Positions 16,791 to 28,476 of a stretch of DNA of 64,000 nt are shown here, piece after piece. The translations under genes and the position numbers were made by a program. The notes beneath the pieces were generated by a model. That model was not told the DNA's origin. It was given only the letters and a program-made list of their open reading frames with translations, and did no database searches. Origin of the DNA: Azospirillum sp. 412522 (lineage in GTDB: Bacteria; Pseudomonadota; Alphaproteobacteria; Azospirillales; Azospirillaceae); the NCBI RefSeq assembly GCF_019805165.1, contig NZ_RWIJ01000006.1, forward strand, positions 62,001 through 126,000, given 5' to 3'. The stretch's first letter is position 1. The number at the start of each line of letters is the position of its first letter.

Positions 16791-18191
16791 ATGACACCCG
16801 CCGCCCGCCTCCAGGCGGTCATCGATCTGCTGACCGAGATCGACGAGACCCCTCGCCCCGCCGACGCGGTGATGAGCGCCTATTTCCGCAACCGCCGCTA
16901 CATCGGCTCGAAGGACCGCACCGCCATCGCCCAGATGGCCTACGCGATCCTGCGCCGTCACGCGCGGCTCGGCTGGTGGATCGAGCGCGGCGGCTACGAG
17001 CGCGCCACCCCCCGCGCCCGCGTCCTGGCCTATCTGCTGCTGGAGGAGAACCGCAACGCCGGCGTGGTGCTGGAGATGTTCAGCGGCGGCAAGTTCGCCC
17101 CGGCCCGCCTGACCGAAGACGAGCTGGCGATGGTCGGAAAGCTGGAAAGCCACACGATGGACCATCCCGACATGCCGGAGACGGTGCGGGTGGAATGCCC
17201 GGAGTGGGCGGAAGCGCCGATGCGCGCCTCTCTCGGCGACCGTTTCGGGGTGGAGATGGAGAAGCTGCTGGAGGCGGCCCCGCTCGACCTGCGCATCAAC
17301 CCGCTGAAGGCCAACCAGCAGAGCGCGATCAAGGCGCTGGCCAAGGCGCAGATCACGGCGGAGACCACGCAATGGTCGCCGCTCGGCCTGCGTGTGAAGG
17401 GCCGGCCGCCGCTCGGCAGCGTCGACGCCTTCAAGGACGGTCTGGTCGAGATCCAGGACGAAGGCTCGCAGCTGGTCGCGCTGGCCGTCGCGCCGAAGCC
17501 GGGTCATCAGGTGGTGGATTTCTGCGCCGGCGCCGGCGGCAAGACGCTGGCGGTCGCCGCGCTGATGAAGAACAAGGGCCGCGTCGTGGCCTGCGACGTG
17601 CTGGACAAGCGCCTGAAGCGCGCCGCCGAGCGCTTCCGCCGCGCCGGCCTGCACAACATCGAAGCCCACCCGCTGACCAGCGAGCGCGATCCCTGGGTGA
17701 AGCGCCACAAGCGCAAGTTCGACCGCGTGCTGGTCGACGCCCCCTGCTCGGGCACCGGCACCTGGCGCCGCAACCCCGACGCCCGCTGGCGCCAGCTCGG
17801 GCCGGGGCTGGAGCAGCTGCTGCCGCTCCAGGCCAACATCCTGGACAGCGCGGCGCGTCTGGTGAAGCCGGGCGGACGGCTGATCTACGCCACCTGCTCC
17901 ATGCTGCATGACGAGAACGAGGCGCAGGTCGAGGCCTTCCTCCAGACCCACCACGACTTCATCGTGAAGCCGGTCAGCGAGGTGTGGGCGGAGGAGGAAG
18001 CCGGCGCGCCGCCGCCGGTCGACGGTCCCTACCTGCGCCTGACTCCGGCGAAGCACGACACCGACGGCTTCTTCGCCGCCGTGCTGGAGCGCCGTGCCGA
18101 GGAGGCGGTGTCGGAGGAGAGCGTGTCCGATGTCGGGCTGGAACAGGGCGAGGTCGATCCGGTCGAGCTGGGCAAGGCGATCGATGCGTGA
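16791..18191 (+). CDS. RsmB/NOP2-family RNA (cytosine-C5) methyltransferase
   Basis: A 466-residue SAM-dependent methyltransferase with a NusB-like N-terminal region (residues 1-140) and a Rossmann methyltransferase domain. The SAM-binding motif is VVDFCAGAGGKTLAVAALM, and the two catalytic-cysteine motifs are VDAPCSGTGTWRRNPD and LIYATCSML. This matches the RsmB/NOL1/NOP2/Sun group that methylates cytosine in rRNA or tRNA. The last 30 residues are acidic and not conserved. True RsmB and other members cannot be separated by eye, so no gene symbol is given. Confidence 0.9.
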   Translation: MTPAARLQAVIDLLTEIDETPRPADAVMSAYFRNRRYIGSKDRTAIAQMAYAILRRHARLGWWIERGGYERATPRARVLAYLLLEENRNAGVVLEMFSGGKFAPARLTEDELAMVGKLESHTMDHPDMPETVRVECPEWAEAPMRASLGDRFGVEMEKLLEAAPLDLRINPLKANQQSAIKALAKAQITAETTQWSPLGLRVKGRPPLGSVDAFKDGLVEIQDEGSQLVALAVAPKPGHQVVDFCAGAGGKTLAVAALMKNKGRVVACDVLDKRLKRAAERFRRAGLHNIEAHPLTSERDPWVKRHKRKFDRVLVDAPCSGTGTWRRNPDARWRQLGPGLEQLLPLQANILDSAARLVKPGGRLIYATCSMLHDENEAQVEAFLQTHHDFIVKPVSEVWAEEEAGAPPPVDGPYLRLTPAKHDTDGFFAAVLERRAEEAVSEESVSDVGLEQGEVDPVELGKAIDA

Positions 18192-18220
18192 GGGAAGGGG
18201 GGCGTCGGCCGACGGCGCCC

Positions 18221-18334
18221 AGGGCAATCGCATTTGAAATCTAGAGTCCTATGAAGGGACTTCCGTCATCCCCGCCTTCGCGGGGATGACGGGTTTCCTG
18301 GGAAAGGAGCATGATCTTCATATGCGATTGCCCT
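18221..18334. repeat. Miniature inverted-repeat element 1
   Basis: A 114-bp unit bounded by perfect 13-bp inverted repeats, agggcaatcgcat (18221-18233) and atgcgattgccct (18322-18334). Inside lies a strong hairpin, cgtcatccccgc with gcggggatgacg at about 18263-18292. There is no coding capacity. The layout, terminal inverted repeats around an inner stem, is that of a MITE or REP-like intergenic repeat. Confidence 0.75.
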
Positions 18335-18346
18335 GGCCTCTCCCGA

Positions 18347-18454
18347 AGGGCCATCGCATATGAGATTTTAAGCGACGACATTGCGCTGCCAATGCCCTTC
18401 TCCCCTTGCGGGAGAGGGGCTTGATGAGCAACCCGATCCAAATGCGATGCCCCT
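18347..18454. repeat. Miniature inverted-repeat element 2, adjacent to element 1
   Basis: A 108-bp unit starting 12 bases after element 1, with ends agggccatcgcat (18347-18359) and atgcgatgcccct (18442-18454) that pair with one mismatch. Its ends resemble those of element 1 but the inner stem differs (tctccc/gggaga at about 18400-18418). The inner stem resembles the hairpin after the COQ9 gene near 36213. Together the two elements fill most of the gap between the methyltransferase and pepA. Confidence 0.65.
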
Positions 18455-18569
18455 GCGACGACGCCCCTCCCATCTTGACAGCCGGGGTGGCGCGCTCCTT
18501 ATCGGTGGGGTAGGCTTTCCGCCGTCGAGACCATCCGGGCGCATCCGCCCAACCCCCCAAGAGGACCAG

Positions 18570-20078
<1,509 letters not shown>

Positions 20079-20112
20079 TCGCTGGGGTTGAAATCGCGTG
20101 CGTGAAGGAGCC

Positions 20113-20562
20113 ATGACCGAAGTCCGCTTCTACCACCTGCAACGGCGCACGATGGAACAGGCGCTGCCCAAGATCCTGGAGAAGGTTCTTGAGCGGAACT
20201 GGCGTGCCGTCGTGCTCGCCGGCTCGCCGGAGCGGGTGGACATGCTGAACCAGCATCTGTGGACCTACGATCCCGGCTCCTTCCTGCCGCACGGGGCGGC
20301 GCGCGACGGCTTCGCCGACCGCCAGCCGGTGTGGCTGACCGACGCCGACGAGAACCCGAACAGCGCCACCGTGCTGGTCACGGTGGACGGCTGCGTCAGC
20401 GACCGGATGGAGGGCTTCGACCTCGTCTGCGACCTGTTCGACGGCAATGACGAGGAGGCGGTGCTGGCCGCCCGCCAGCGCTGGAAATCCTGCAAGGCGG
20501 CCGGCCACAGCCTGACCTACTGGCAGCAGACCGACCGCGGCGGCTGGGAAAAGCGGGCCTGA
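20113..20562 (+). CDS. holC: DNA polymerase III chi subunit
   Basis: A 149-residue protein with the HolC features FYHLQRRTMEQALPKILEKV, AVVLAGSPERVDMLNQHLWTY, SFLPHG, and RQPVWLTDADENPN. Chi links the clamp loader to single-strand binding protein. A GTG at 20098 would add five residues; the ATG at 20113 matches the conserved MTEVRFYHL beginning, although AAGGAG lies only 2 bases upstream, which is unusually close and may favour the GTG. It is probably co-transcribed with pepA. Confidence 0.92.
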   Translation: MTEVRFYHLQRRTMEQALPKILEKVLERNWRAVVLAGSPERVDMLNQHLWTYDPGSFLPHGAARDGFADRQPVWLTDADENPNSATVLVTVDGCVSDRMEGFDLVCDLFDGNDEEAVLAARQRWKSCKAAGHSLTYWQQTDRGGWEKRA

Positions 20563-20675
20563 GTCCCGTCCGCTTGCTTTCACCGGTCCGTTCCTTTCGT
20601 TCCGCCGCTCATTTTGGTTGCATTCGATCCGTTCAGGGACAAATCTGGTTTCCCACGCGGACGGTTCAAAGGTGC

Positions 20676-21902
20676 ATGGTCCCGATGAACAGGAGCCAGA
20701 TCGACCCGGCGCTCGCCCAGCAGGTCAAGGACGCCAGCATCCTGATCGTGGACGACAATCCGTCCAACGTCGAGCTGCTGCGGGAAATCCTGGGTCACGA
20801 CGGTTACAGCCGGGTGCGGGGCGAGACCGACCCGCGCAAGGTGCCTGATCTCTGCGCGGCGGAGCCGTTCGACCTGCTGCTGATCGACATCCGCATGCCG
20901 CACATGAGCGGCTTCGACCTGATGGAGCGGCTGAAGCCGATCTTCGACGGCGATTACGTCCCGATCCTGGTGCTGACCGCCCAGACCGACCAGGACACCC
21001 GGCGCAAGTCGCTGGAGCTGGGCGCCAACGACTTCCTGACCAAGCCATTCATCGCCTGGGAGCTTCTGCACCGCGTCCGCAACATGGTGGAGATCCGCAA
21101 GCTCTACCGCCGCGCCGCCGAGCAGAACCGCGAGCTGGAGCACCGGGTGACGGAGCGCACCGCCGAGCTGTCGGACGCGCTGGAGGCGGCCCGCAAGGCC
21201 GACCGCGCCAAGCTGGACTTCCTGGCGGTGATGAGCCACGAGCTGCGCACGCCGCTGAACTCGATCATCGGCTTCGCCGACGTTCTGGCAGGGGAGGGGA
21301 TGGGCAAGCTGGGCCATCCCGACTATCTGGAATATGTGAAGCTGATCGAGGAAAGCGGCCGCTCGCTGCTGACCATGGTCAACAACATCCTGGACTACAC
21401 GCGCGGCTCCACCGGCTCCATCGAGATCCAGGACAGCGACGTCAACATTCCCCAACTGCTGGCCGGCTGTGCCGACATGCTGTCGCCCAAGGCGGCGGGG
21501 AAGCAGCTGGCGCTGACCGTGCAGCCCTGTCCGCCCTTCCGCATGCGCATCGACCGCCGGCGGCTGCGCGAGATGGTGCTGAACCTGCTGGACAATGCGG
21601 TGAAGTTCACCCAGCCCGGCGGCCATGTCGCGGTGGCGGTGGAGGATTGCGGCGATTTCGTCGGACTGACCGTGCGCGACGACGGGCCGGGGATCCCCGC
21701 CGAGCTGATGGGGCGCATCTTCAACCCCTTCACCCAGGCCGAGCGTTCGCTGGTCCGCCAGCATGAGGGGGTCGGGCTGGGGCTGCCCATCGTCCGCCGC
21801 TTCGCCGAGCTGCATGGCGGCGGGGTGGAGCTGGACAGCGCACCGGGACGGGGAACGGCGGTGCGGATCCTGCTTCCGAAGGGTCGGCTGCTGGAGGGGT
21901 GA
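20676..21902 (+). CDS. Receiver-histidine kinase hybrid (REC-HisKA-HATPase)
   Basis: A 408-residue soluble two-component protein. The N-terminal receiver (residues 15-140) has acidic DD in ILIVDDNPSN, phospho-acceptor Asp in LLLIDIRMP and Lys in LTKPF. A coiled coil (residues 145-185, ELEHRVTERTAELSDALEA) leads to a HisKA domain with phospho-acceptor His in FLAVMSHELRTPLN and an HATPase with NLLDNAVKFT, DDGPGIP and GVGLGLPIVRR. A receiver placed before the kinase suggests an internal relay or control of the kinase by another kinase. An ATG at 20685 is an alternative start. No cognate output regulator is adjacent. Confidence 0.9.
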   Translation: MVPMNRSQIDPALAQQVKDASILIVDDNPSNVELLREILGHDGYSRVRGETDPRKVPDLCAAEPFDLLLIDIRMPHMSGFDLMERLKPIFDGDYVPILVLTAQTDQDTRRKSLELGANDFLTKPFIAWELLHRVRNMVEIRKLYRRAAEQNRELEHRVTERTAELSDALEAARKADRAKLDFLAVMSHELRTPLNSIIGFADVLAGEGMGKLGHPDYLEYVKLIEESGRSLLTMVNNILDYTRGSTGSIEIQDSDVNIPQLLAGCADMLSPKAAGKQLALTVQPCPPFRMRIDRRRLREMVLNLLDNAVKFTQPGGHVAVAVEDCGDFVGLTVRDDGPGIPAELMGRIFNPFTQAERSLVRQHEGVGLGLPIVRRFAELHGGGVELDSAPGRGTAVRILLPKGRLLEG

Positions 21903-21937
21903 GCGGACTGGCGCCGGCAGGCCTCCGGCGTCTTCCG

Positions 21938-22705
21938 TCAATGGAACGTGAACATCTCCGGCGCCGAACCGACACGCGCCACCAGCCCGCCGCTGGGCGG
22001 AACCGGACGCCACTGGTCGCGCTGGGCATCGACCGGTTCCGACACCACGATCAGGCCGTTCTCGCCGCGGCGCCAGTAGAGGCTGGGCGGCTTGTCGTCG
22101 GAGGCCCAGCGCACCGCCCACACCCGGTCGCCGTCGGTCCAGGTGGCGGTGAAGCGCAGCGGCGCGGTGATATCCAGCGCCCGCATCTCGTCGCGGATGG
22201 CGTGCAGCACGCGCTGGAAGGCGCCGACCGAATCACGCTCCAGCCCCTGGCCCAGGGCGGCGAGGAAGATCGCCTCGCTGTCGGTGGTGCCGGTGCGCGT
22301 GCTGTAGAGCTCGTCCGGGATCATCGCCTCGACCCGGCGGCGCAGGCGCGGCCAGTCGCCGACCTGCCCGTTGTGCATGAACAGGAAGCGTCCGACCTTG
22401 AAGGGATGGCAGTTGGCCCGGCTGACCGCGGTGCCGGTCGCCGCCCGCACATGGGCGAAGAACAGGTGGGAGCGGACATGGCTGCAGATCGACTGCAGAT
22501 TCTCGTCCGACCAGGCCGGGCGGATCTCGCAATAGCGGCCGGGCTCGGTGCGCTCGCTGTACCAGCCGACGCCGAAGCCGTCGCCGTTGGTCTCGGTCTT
22601 CGCCTCCGAGGCGTGCATCGACTGTTCGATCAGGGAATGGCAGGGCGTGCAGACCAGCGTTTCCAGGAACACAGGCTCGCCGCAATAGGCAAGAAACCGA
22701 CACAT
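21938..22705 (-). CDS. Class II glutamine amidotransferase (YafJ/EgtC-like)
   Basis: A 255-residue N-terminal-nucleophile amidotransferase domain. MCRFLAYCG places the catalytic Cys at position 2 after Met removal, which decides the start over the upstream ATG at 22720. Further family residues are NGDGFGVGWY, FAHVRAATGT and FMHNGQVGDW, giving the glutamine-binding Arg, Asn, Gly and Asp. It is a stand-alone domain, so ammonia or the amino group must go to an unknown acceptor. No ergothioneine genes are nearby, so EgtC function is not supported by context. Confidence 0.88.
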   Translation of the reverse strand: MCRFLAYCGEPVFLETLVCTPCHSLIEQSMHASEAKTETNGDGFGVGWYSERTEPGRYCEIRPAWSDENLQSICSHVRSHLFFAHVRAATGTAVSRANCHPFKVGRFLFMHNGQVGDWPRLRRRVEAMIPDELYSTRTGTTDSEAIFLAALGQGLERDSVGAFQRVLHAIRDEMRALDITAPLRFTATWTDGDRVWAVRWASDDKPPSLYWRRGENGLIVVSEPVDAQRDQWRPVPPSGGLVARVGSAPEMFTFH

Positions 22706-22854
22706 CGACCGACGCACCATGGCAGCCGCGACAAGGACTGCGTCAATTTGACCCGATGCGCCGTGTGAAACAAGATGCGCCGGTCACGGAACCGTCATGC
22801 GGTCGCAAGGGTGTTGCATTTCCGCCGTTTACGCACGGTCCCATCCCGCTTTTG

Positions 22855-23919
22855 TCACCAGACGAGCTTGGGCAGGGCGGCGACGCGCAGCGGGCCGACG
22901 AACAGGGAGCGGTCCTGCACGGTGACCGGGGCGGTGACCACCGGCTCGCCGTTCGGGCCGGTCGGTCGGGCCAGCATGGCCAGGACGGTCCTGGCGAGGG
23001 CGGCCTCGTTCGGGCGCATCATCGGCTTCACCGCGTCCAGGATGGCGGGCGCCCCGCGGATCTCCGCGGTCAGCGCCGCTTGCGGCTGCAACTGGGCGTC
23101 CAGCGCCAGCGTGCCCGACAGAACCGCGCCCAGCGGACCCCAGTCCAGCGCCAGCCGGTCGACCTCCACCGTGCCGCCGTCGCGGCTCCAGGCCGACAGG
23201 CTGGCCGGTTCCGGCCTGGGCGGGGTGCCCATGACGCGCAGGGTCAGTTCGGTGCGCTTCACCTCGCGCCCCAGCGTCGGCGGCATGCCGTCGGGCAGGG
23301 TCAGCCCGTCGGCGCTCAGCGTCACGGTCAGGCCGGCGGTGCCGCGTTCGGCCGGCTGCCGTTCCGGCTGCGCGGCGCCGACGTCCAGGGCGGCGACCGG
23401 CACCGGCTGTCCGGCGACCTGCGCGGTCAGGCCGGTGAAGCGCAGGGCGAGCCGTTCCAATGTGCCCGACATCCGCATCGTCAGGTCGCCGCTGCCCCCG
23501 TTCGGGGCCAGGATGTCGACCGGCGGCTGGCCGGGCTGGACGATGGACAGGCGCTGTTCGCCGGGAAAGGTCAGGGCGATGCGGGTAGGGTTCCAGGGCG
23601 CCGCCTCCGCCACCAGACGCGCGCCCCGCCAGTCGGCGCCGCGGGTCGCCAGATGCGGCGTCTCCAGCTCGGCCCGCAGGGTGAGGGGGAAGCCATGGAC
23701 GCTCAACCCGCCATGCTCCACCACCGCGCCGTTGGCGCGCTGGTCGGCGACCCAGCCCTCCAGTCCGTCGCGCACGGTGCGCGCCGCCTGCCACCACCAC
23801 AGCGAATAGGCTGCGGCGGGAAACAGCAGGACCATCAGCACCAGGATGGCGGCGACCCGGCGCCCGGTCAGCAGGCGGCGCGGTGCGGGGGAAGTGGCGT
23901 TGGGTCGCATCGGTGGCAT
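22855..23919 (-). CDS. DUF2125 domain protein, membrane anchored
   Basis: A 354-residue protein with one N-terminal membrane segment (residues 21-42, VAAILVLMVLLFPAAAYSLWWW) and a long extracytoplasmic region rich in beta strands. The pattern GWVADQRANGAVVEHGGLSV followed by FPLTLRAEL is typical of the alphaproteobacterial DUF2125 family, whose function is unknown. The repeated strand pattern recalls AsmA-like envelope proteins, an inference only. A second ATG lies at 23910. Confidence 0.75.
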   Translation of the reverse strand: MPPMRPNATSPAPRRLLTGRRVAAILVLMVLLFPAAAYSLWWWQAARTVRDGLEGWVADQRANGAVVEHGGLSVHGFPLTLRAELETPHLATRGADWRGARLVAEAAPWNPTRIALTFPGEQRLSIVQPGQPPVDILAPNGGSGDLTMRMSGTLERLALRFTGLTAQVAGQPVPVAALDVGAAQPERQPAERGTAGLTVTLSADGLTLPDGMPPTLGREVKRTELTLRVMGTPPRPEPASLSAWSRDGGTVEVDRLALDWGPLGAVLSGTLALDAQLQPQAALTAEIRGAPAILDAVKPMMRPNEAALARTVLAMLARPTGPNGEPVVTAPVTVQDRSLFVGPLRVAALPKLVW

Positions 23920-24030
23920 GTCCGTTCCATCTCCGTACCGTTATAGCGACCCCGGAACCCGCATGCTAGGCTCGGCCGTTACCGATTCGGTTCGGAAACC
24001 CACCCCGCGCTCCTCCCCAGACGATCCTCC

Positions 24031-24636
24031 ATGGCCCCCGACGCACCGCTTCCGATCCCCGCCTGGACGGGCGACATCGCCGTCGAACCCGGCGCCGACC
24101 TGTGGGTCTTCGGTTACGGCTCGCTGATCTGGCATCCCGGCTTTCCCTTCGTGGAACGGCATGCGGCGACCCTGCCGGGCTATCACCGCAGCTTCTGCGT
24201 CGCCTCCCACCGCTACCGCGGGACGCCGGAGCGGCCGGGGCTGGTGCTGGGATTGGACCGCGGCGGGTCGTGCCGGGGCATCGTTTTCCGGGTCGCCGCG
24301 GCGGAGGTGCCGTCCACGCTCGACTATCTGTGGGAGCGGGAGATGGACAGCCGCGTTTATCTGCCGCGGATGCTGCGCGTGCGCCTTCGCGACGGCCGCT
24401 CGGCGGACGGGCTGGAGACGGTCAGTGCCTGCTGTTTCATCGTCGACCGCAAGCATCCGCAATATTGCCGCGGGCTGGACGAATCCGCGGTCGTCTGCCG
24501 CATCGCCGACTGCTGCGGCCAGCGCGGCCCCAACATCGACTATCTCGCCAACACGGTGGAACATCTGAAGGAGATGGGCATCTGCGATCCGCAGCTGTCG
24601 AAGCTGTATGACCGGGTGCGCGGCCGTCCGGAGTGA
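24031..24636 (+). CDS. chaC: ChaC-family gamma-glutamylcyclotransferase
   Basis: A 201-residue cytosolic enzyme that should split gamma-glutamyl peptides such as glutathione to 5-oxoproline. It shows the ChaC substrate loop VFGYGSLIWHPGF near residue 27, SHRYRGTPERPGLVLGLD, and the catalytic Glu in LWEREMDSRVY. The C-terminal part (NIDYLANTVEHLKEMGI) is also conserved. The next gene starts at or just after its stop. Confidence 0.92.
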   Translation: MAPDAPLPIPAWTGDIAVEPGADLWVFGYGSLIWHPGFPFVERHAATLPGYHRSFCVASHRYRGTPERPGLVLGLDRGGSCRGIVFRVAAAEVPSTLDYLWEREMDSRVYLPRMLRVRLRDGRSADGLETVSACCFIVDRKHPQYCRGLDESAVVCRIADCCGQRGPNIDYLANTVEHLKEMGICDPQLSKLYDRVRGRPE

Positions 24637-24680
24637 TGCCGCGCTGGCGTCCGGGCCCGGCGGCGCCCATCTTCAGGAGC

Positions 24681-26693
24681 ATGACGATCCTGCGAATCCG
24701 GGCCGCGGCCCTGACCCTGCCCCTGGCCCTGGCCCTGGCCTTTGAGGGGGCGGCGCTGGCCCTGGGCGTAGTCGGCCCGGCCGACGCCGCACCGCTCCAC
24801 CATGACATCGACCTGACGCTCGATCCCGCCGCCGGACGGTTGGAGGCGGTGGATCGGCTGAGCCTGCCGGCCGGGGGACAGTCGCTGCGGCTTGACCCGG
24901 CCTTGACGGTGACGGAGGTGCGGGCCGGAGACTGTGTCCTTCCCGTCGACCGGCGGGGCGACCGTCTGCGGCTGGCGGTGCCCGAGGGCGCAGGGCCGCA
25001 GGGCGGCGTGGCGGTGACCATCCGCTATGGCGGGCGATTGCCGGGCTTTTCCGCCGGTACCGGCCTCGCGCTGGACGGGGAGGGAGCCTTCCTGCCGGGG
25101 CTCGGCGGCTGGCTGCCCGATCCGGACTCGGCCGCCGACGAGCCGCCGAGCTGGCGCCTGTCGGTGCGGGTGCCGGCGCCCTATGTCGCGGTCGCCACCG
25201 GCCGGCTGGTGGAGGAGGGGCGCGACGCCGCCGGCTATCGCGCGGTGTTCGAGGAAAGCCGCAGCGTCGAGGAACCTTCCGTCTTCGCCGGACCCTGGAC
25301 GGTGGAGGAGCGGATGGCGGGCGGTTTGCGTCTGCGGCTTTACCGCCATGCCGAGCAGGCCGGACTGGCCGACGGCTATCTCGGCCTGTCGGAACAGGCG
25401 ATCGCCGCCGGGGCCACCCGTATCGGCGCATACCCCTTCGACGGCTTCAGCATCGTTTCGGTTCCGCCGCCGGTGGGGCTGGGCTTTCCCGGCCTGACCG
25501 CCATCGGCCGCGCGGTCCTGCCGCTGCCCTTCATCCGCAGCCAGTCGCTGACCCACGAGATCCTGCACAACTGGTGGGGCAACGGCGTACGGGTGGGCGA
25601 GGGCGGCAATTGGGCCGAGGGGCTGACCACCTACATGGCCGACTATGCCGCCGCGCGAGACCGCGGAGTCGACGAGGCGCGGGCGATGCGGTTGGACTGG
25701 CTGCGCGACTACGCCGCCCTGCCGGCGGAGCGCGACCGCCCACTGACCGCGTTTCTGTCCAAGACGCACGATGCGTCGCAGATCGTCGGCTACGGCAAGG
25801 CGGCGATGCTGTTCCGCATGCTGGAGGCGGAGATCGGGCGCGCCGCCTTCGATGCCGGGCTCCGCCGTTTCTGGAGCGAACACGCCTTCCGCAATGCCGG
25901 TTGGTCCGACCTGCGCCGCGCCTTCGAGGCGGTGTCGGGCCGCGACCTCGGCGGGCTGTTCGCCCAATGGGTGGAGCGGCGGGGCGCACCGATGCTGACC
26001 CTGCTGGACGCCCATGCCGACGCCGGCGGCGTTCTGCTGACCCTGCGGCAGGAGGCCGACGCGCCTTATGTTTTGACTGTACCGGTGCGGCTGGAGACGG
26101 CGGCCGGGGTGGAGGACCACAGCGTCCGCCTCGACAGCCGGCAGGCGACGCTGCGCCTTCCGGCCAAGGCGGCGGTGCGGGCGGTGTCGGTCGATCCCGA
26201 CTTCGACCTGTTCCGCCGTCTGGCCCCCGGAGAGGCGCCGCCGATCCTGCGCGACGTCACCTTGCGCCCCAATACCGGGCGGGTGATCGCCGCCGACGGC
26301 GACGCGGCTGAGGCGGCACGGACGCTGGCCGGCCGCCTGATGGACGGTGCGGGTAAGGAGGGCGTTGGCGGGGAAGGCGCCGGCGAGGGGGCGCCCCTGA
26401 TGCTGGTGGGGACCGACGCGGCGGTGGCGCGGGAGTTGGCGGCGCGCGGGTTGCCGCCGGTACCGGCGGAATTGGCCGGGCGCGGCAGTGCGCGGGCGTG
26501 GGTGTCGCGCGCCGCCGACGGACGGACGGCGCTGGTGGTTTCAGGCGCGGATGCCGATGCTCTGCGGGCGCTGGTCCGGCCCCTGCCGCATTACGGGCGG
26601 CAGAGCTGGCTGATGTTCGAAGGGGCCAAGGCGGTGAACCGCGGGGTATGGGCGGTCAGCGATAGCCCGCTGCGGCGGGTGGTGGGACAGTGA
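24681..26693 (+). CDS. M1-family (gluzincin) aminopeptidase, exported
   Basis: About 670 residues with a signal peptide of roughly 35 residues (MTILRIRAAALTLPLALALA). The zinc site is HEILHNWWGN (HExxH), with the third ligand Glu in NWAEGLTTYMADY, as in M1 peptidases. The N-domain is a beta sandwich beginning HHDIDLTLDPAAGRLEAVD, and the C-terminal third is helical plus a non-conserved extension. A start at 24636, overlapping the chaC stop as TGATG, is possible and would add 15 residues before the signal. The GAMEN exopeptidase motif of classical M1 enzymes is not evident, so the cleavage mode is uncertain. Confidence 0.82.
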   Translation: MTILRIRAAALTLPLALALAFEGAALALGVVGPADAAPLHHDIDLTLDPAAGRLEAVDRLSLPAGGQSLRLDPALTVTEVRAGDCVLPVDRRGDRLRLAVPEGAGPQGGVAVTIRYGGRLPGFSAGTGLALDGEGAFLPGLGGWLPDPDSAADEPPSWRLSVRVPAPYVAVATGRLVEEGRDAAGYRAVFEESRSVEEPSVFAGPWTVEERMAGGLRLRLYRHAEQAGLADGYLGLSEQAIAAGATRIGAYPFDGFSIVSVPPPVGLGFPGLTAIGRAVLPLPFIRSQSLTHEILHNWWGNGVRVGEGGNWAEGLTTYMADYAAARDRGVDEARAMRLDWLRDYAALPAERDRPLTAFLSKTHDASQIVGYGKAAMLFRMLEAEIGRAAFDAGLRRFWSEHAFRNAGWSDLRRAFEAVSGRDLGGLFAQWVERRGAPMLTLLDAHADAGGVLLTLRQEADAPYVLTVPVRLETAAGVEDHSVRLDSRQATLRLPAKAAVRAVSVDPDFDLFRRLAPGEAPPILRDVTLRPNTGRVIAADGDAAEAARTLAGRLMDGAGKEGVGGEGAGEGAPLMLVGTDAAVARELAARGLPPVPAELAGRGSARAWVSRAADGRTALVVSGADADALRALVRPLPHYGRQSWLMFEGAKAVNRGVWAVSDSPLRRVVGQ

Positions 26694-26708
26694 CGCGCCG
26701 GTTTCGGA

Positions 26709-26754
26709 TGCCCCGCGCCTGACCTCCCGCCAGGGGGATGTCAGGCCCGGGGCA
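26709..26754. terminator. Bidirectional terminator-like hairpin
   Basis: A 15-bp stem with one mismatch, tgccccgcgcctgac (26709-26723) with gtcaggcccggggca (26740-26754), between the convergent M1 peptidase and CobW genes. There is no long T-run, so it may work with Rho or only stabilise 3' ends. Confidence 0.6.
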
Positions 26755-26760
26755 TTCACA

Positions 26761-27932
<1,172 letters not shown>

Positions 27933-27936
<4 letters not shown>

Positions 27937-28403
27937 CGGGGGTTCTCCTGACAGGATTTGCACAGGCCGCGCACCTCGACGGTGGGGCGCTGGACACGGA
28001 AGCCGCGCCCGGCCGCCGCGGCGTCGATGGCGGCGCCGACGCCCGGATCGTCGATCTCGGCGGCGTCGCCGCAGGCTTCGCACACCAGGAACTGCCCGGA
28101 ATGGACATCCTCCGGTGCCGCGCAGCCGACATAGGCGTTCAGCGATTCGATGCGGTGGACCAGCCCCTGCTCGACCAGGAATTCCAGCGCGCGGTAGACG
28201 GTCAGCGGCGCTGTTGCCTTGCCGTCCTGCTGGCTGAGATCCTCCAGGATCGCATAGGCGCCGCGCGGCCGGTGGCTGGACCACACCAGTTCCAGCACGC
28301 GGCGGCGCAGCGCGGTCAGCCGCGCGCCCCGTTCGGCGCACAGCGCGTCGGCACGGGTCAGGGCATCGGCGATGCAGTGGGTATGGTCGTGAAGCGCGGG
28401 CAT
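27933..28403 (-). CDS. zur: Fur-family regulator, probably zinc uptake regulator Zur
   Basis: A 156-residue Fur-family repressor. The DNA-binding winged helix spans residues 15-95 (RLTALRRRVLELVW, LTVYRALEFLVEQGLVHRIES). The C-domain has the structural zinc CxxC pairs CEACGD and CKSC and a sensing region around DVHSGQFLVCEAC. Zur rather than Fur is inferred from the coupled COG0523 gene and from an operator-like palindrome just before the start. It ends overlapping the downstream TTG start. Confidence 0.85.
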
Positions 28404-28404
28404 G

Positions 28405-28421
28405 GTGTTACTTTATAACAC
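28405..28421 (-). promoter_or_regulatory. Putative Zur box
   Basis: An inverted repeat GTGTTA (28405-28410), 5-base centre, TAACAC (28416-28421), starting one base upstream of the zur ATG. On the coding strand the core is TGTTATAAAGTAACA, close to the GTTATA-TATAAC pattern of Gram-negative Zur sites. The position suggests autorepression of zur and its partner GTPase. Confidence 0.65.
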
Positions 28422-28448
28422 TCCCGCCGACGATGCAACGCGGCACGG

Positions 28449-28476
28449 AAAAAGCGGCCCCGGAGACCGGGGCCGC
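28449..28476 (-). terminator. Rho-independent terminator (minus strand)
   Basis: A perfect 10-bp GC stem, GCGGCCCCGG with CCGGGGCCGC (28454-28476), followed on the minus strand by five T (complement of 28449-28453). It would end transcripts coming from the photolyase gene before they reach the zur promoter. No gene is seen between 28477 and 28685. Confidence 0.8.

Noticed and set aside
22756..23946. Long plus-strand open frames opposite the DUF2125 gene
   Set aside because: The minus-strand protein has a clean membrane anchor and domain pattern; the plus-strand frames are Arg/Gly/Gln-rich shadows.
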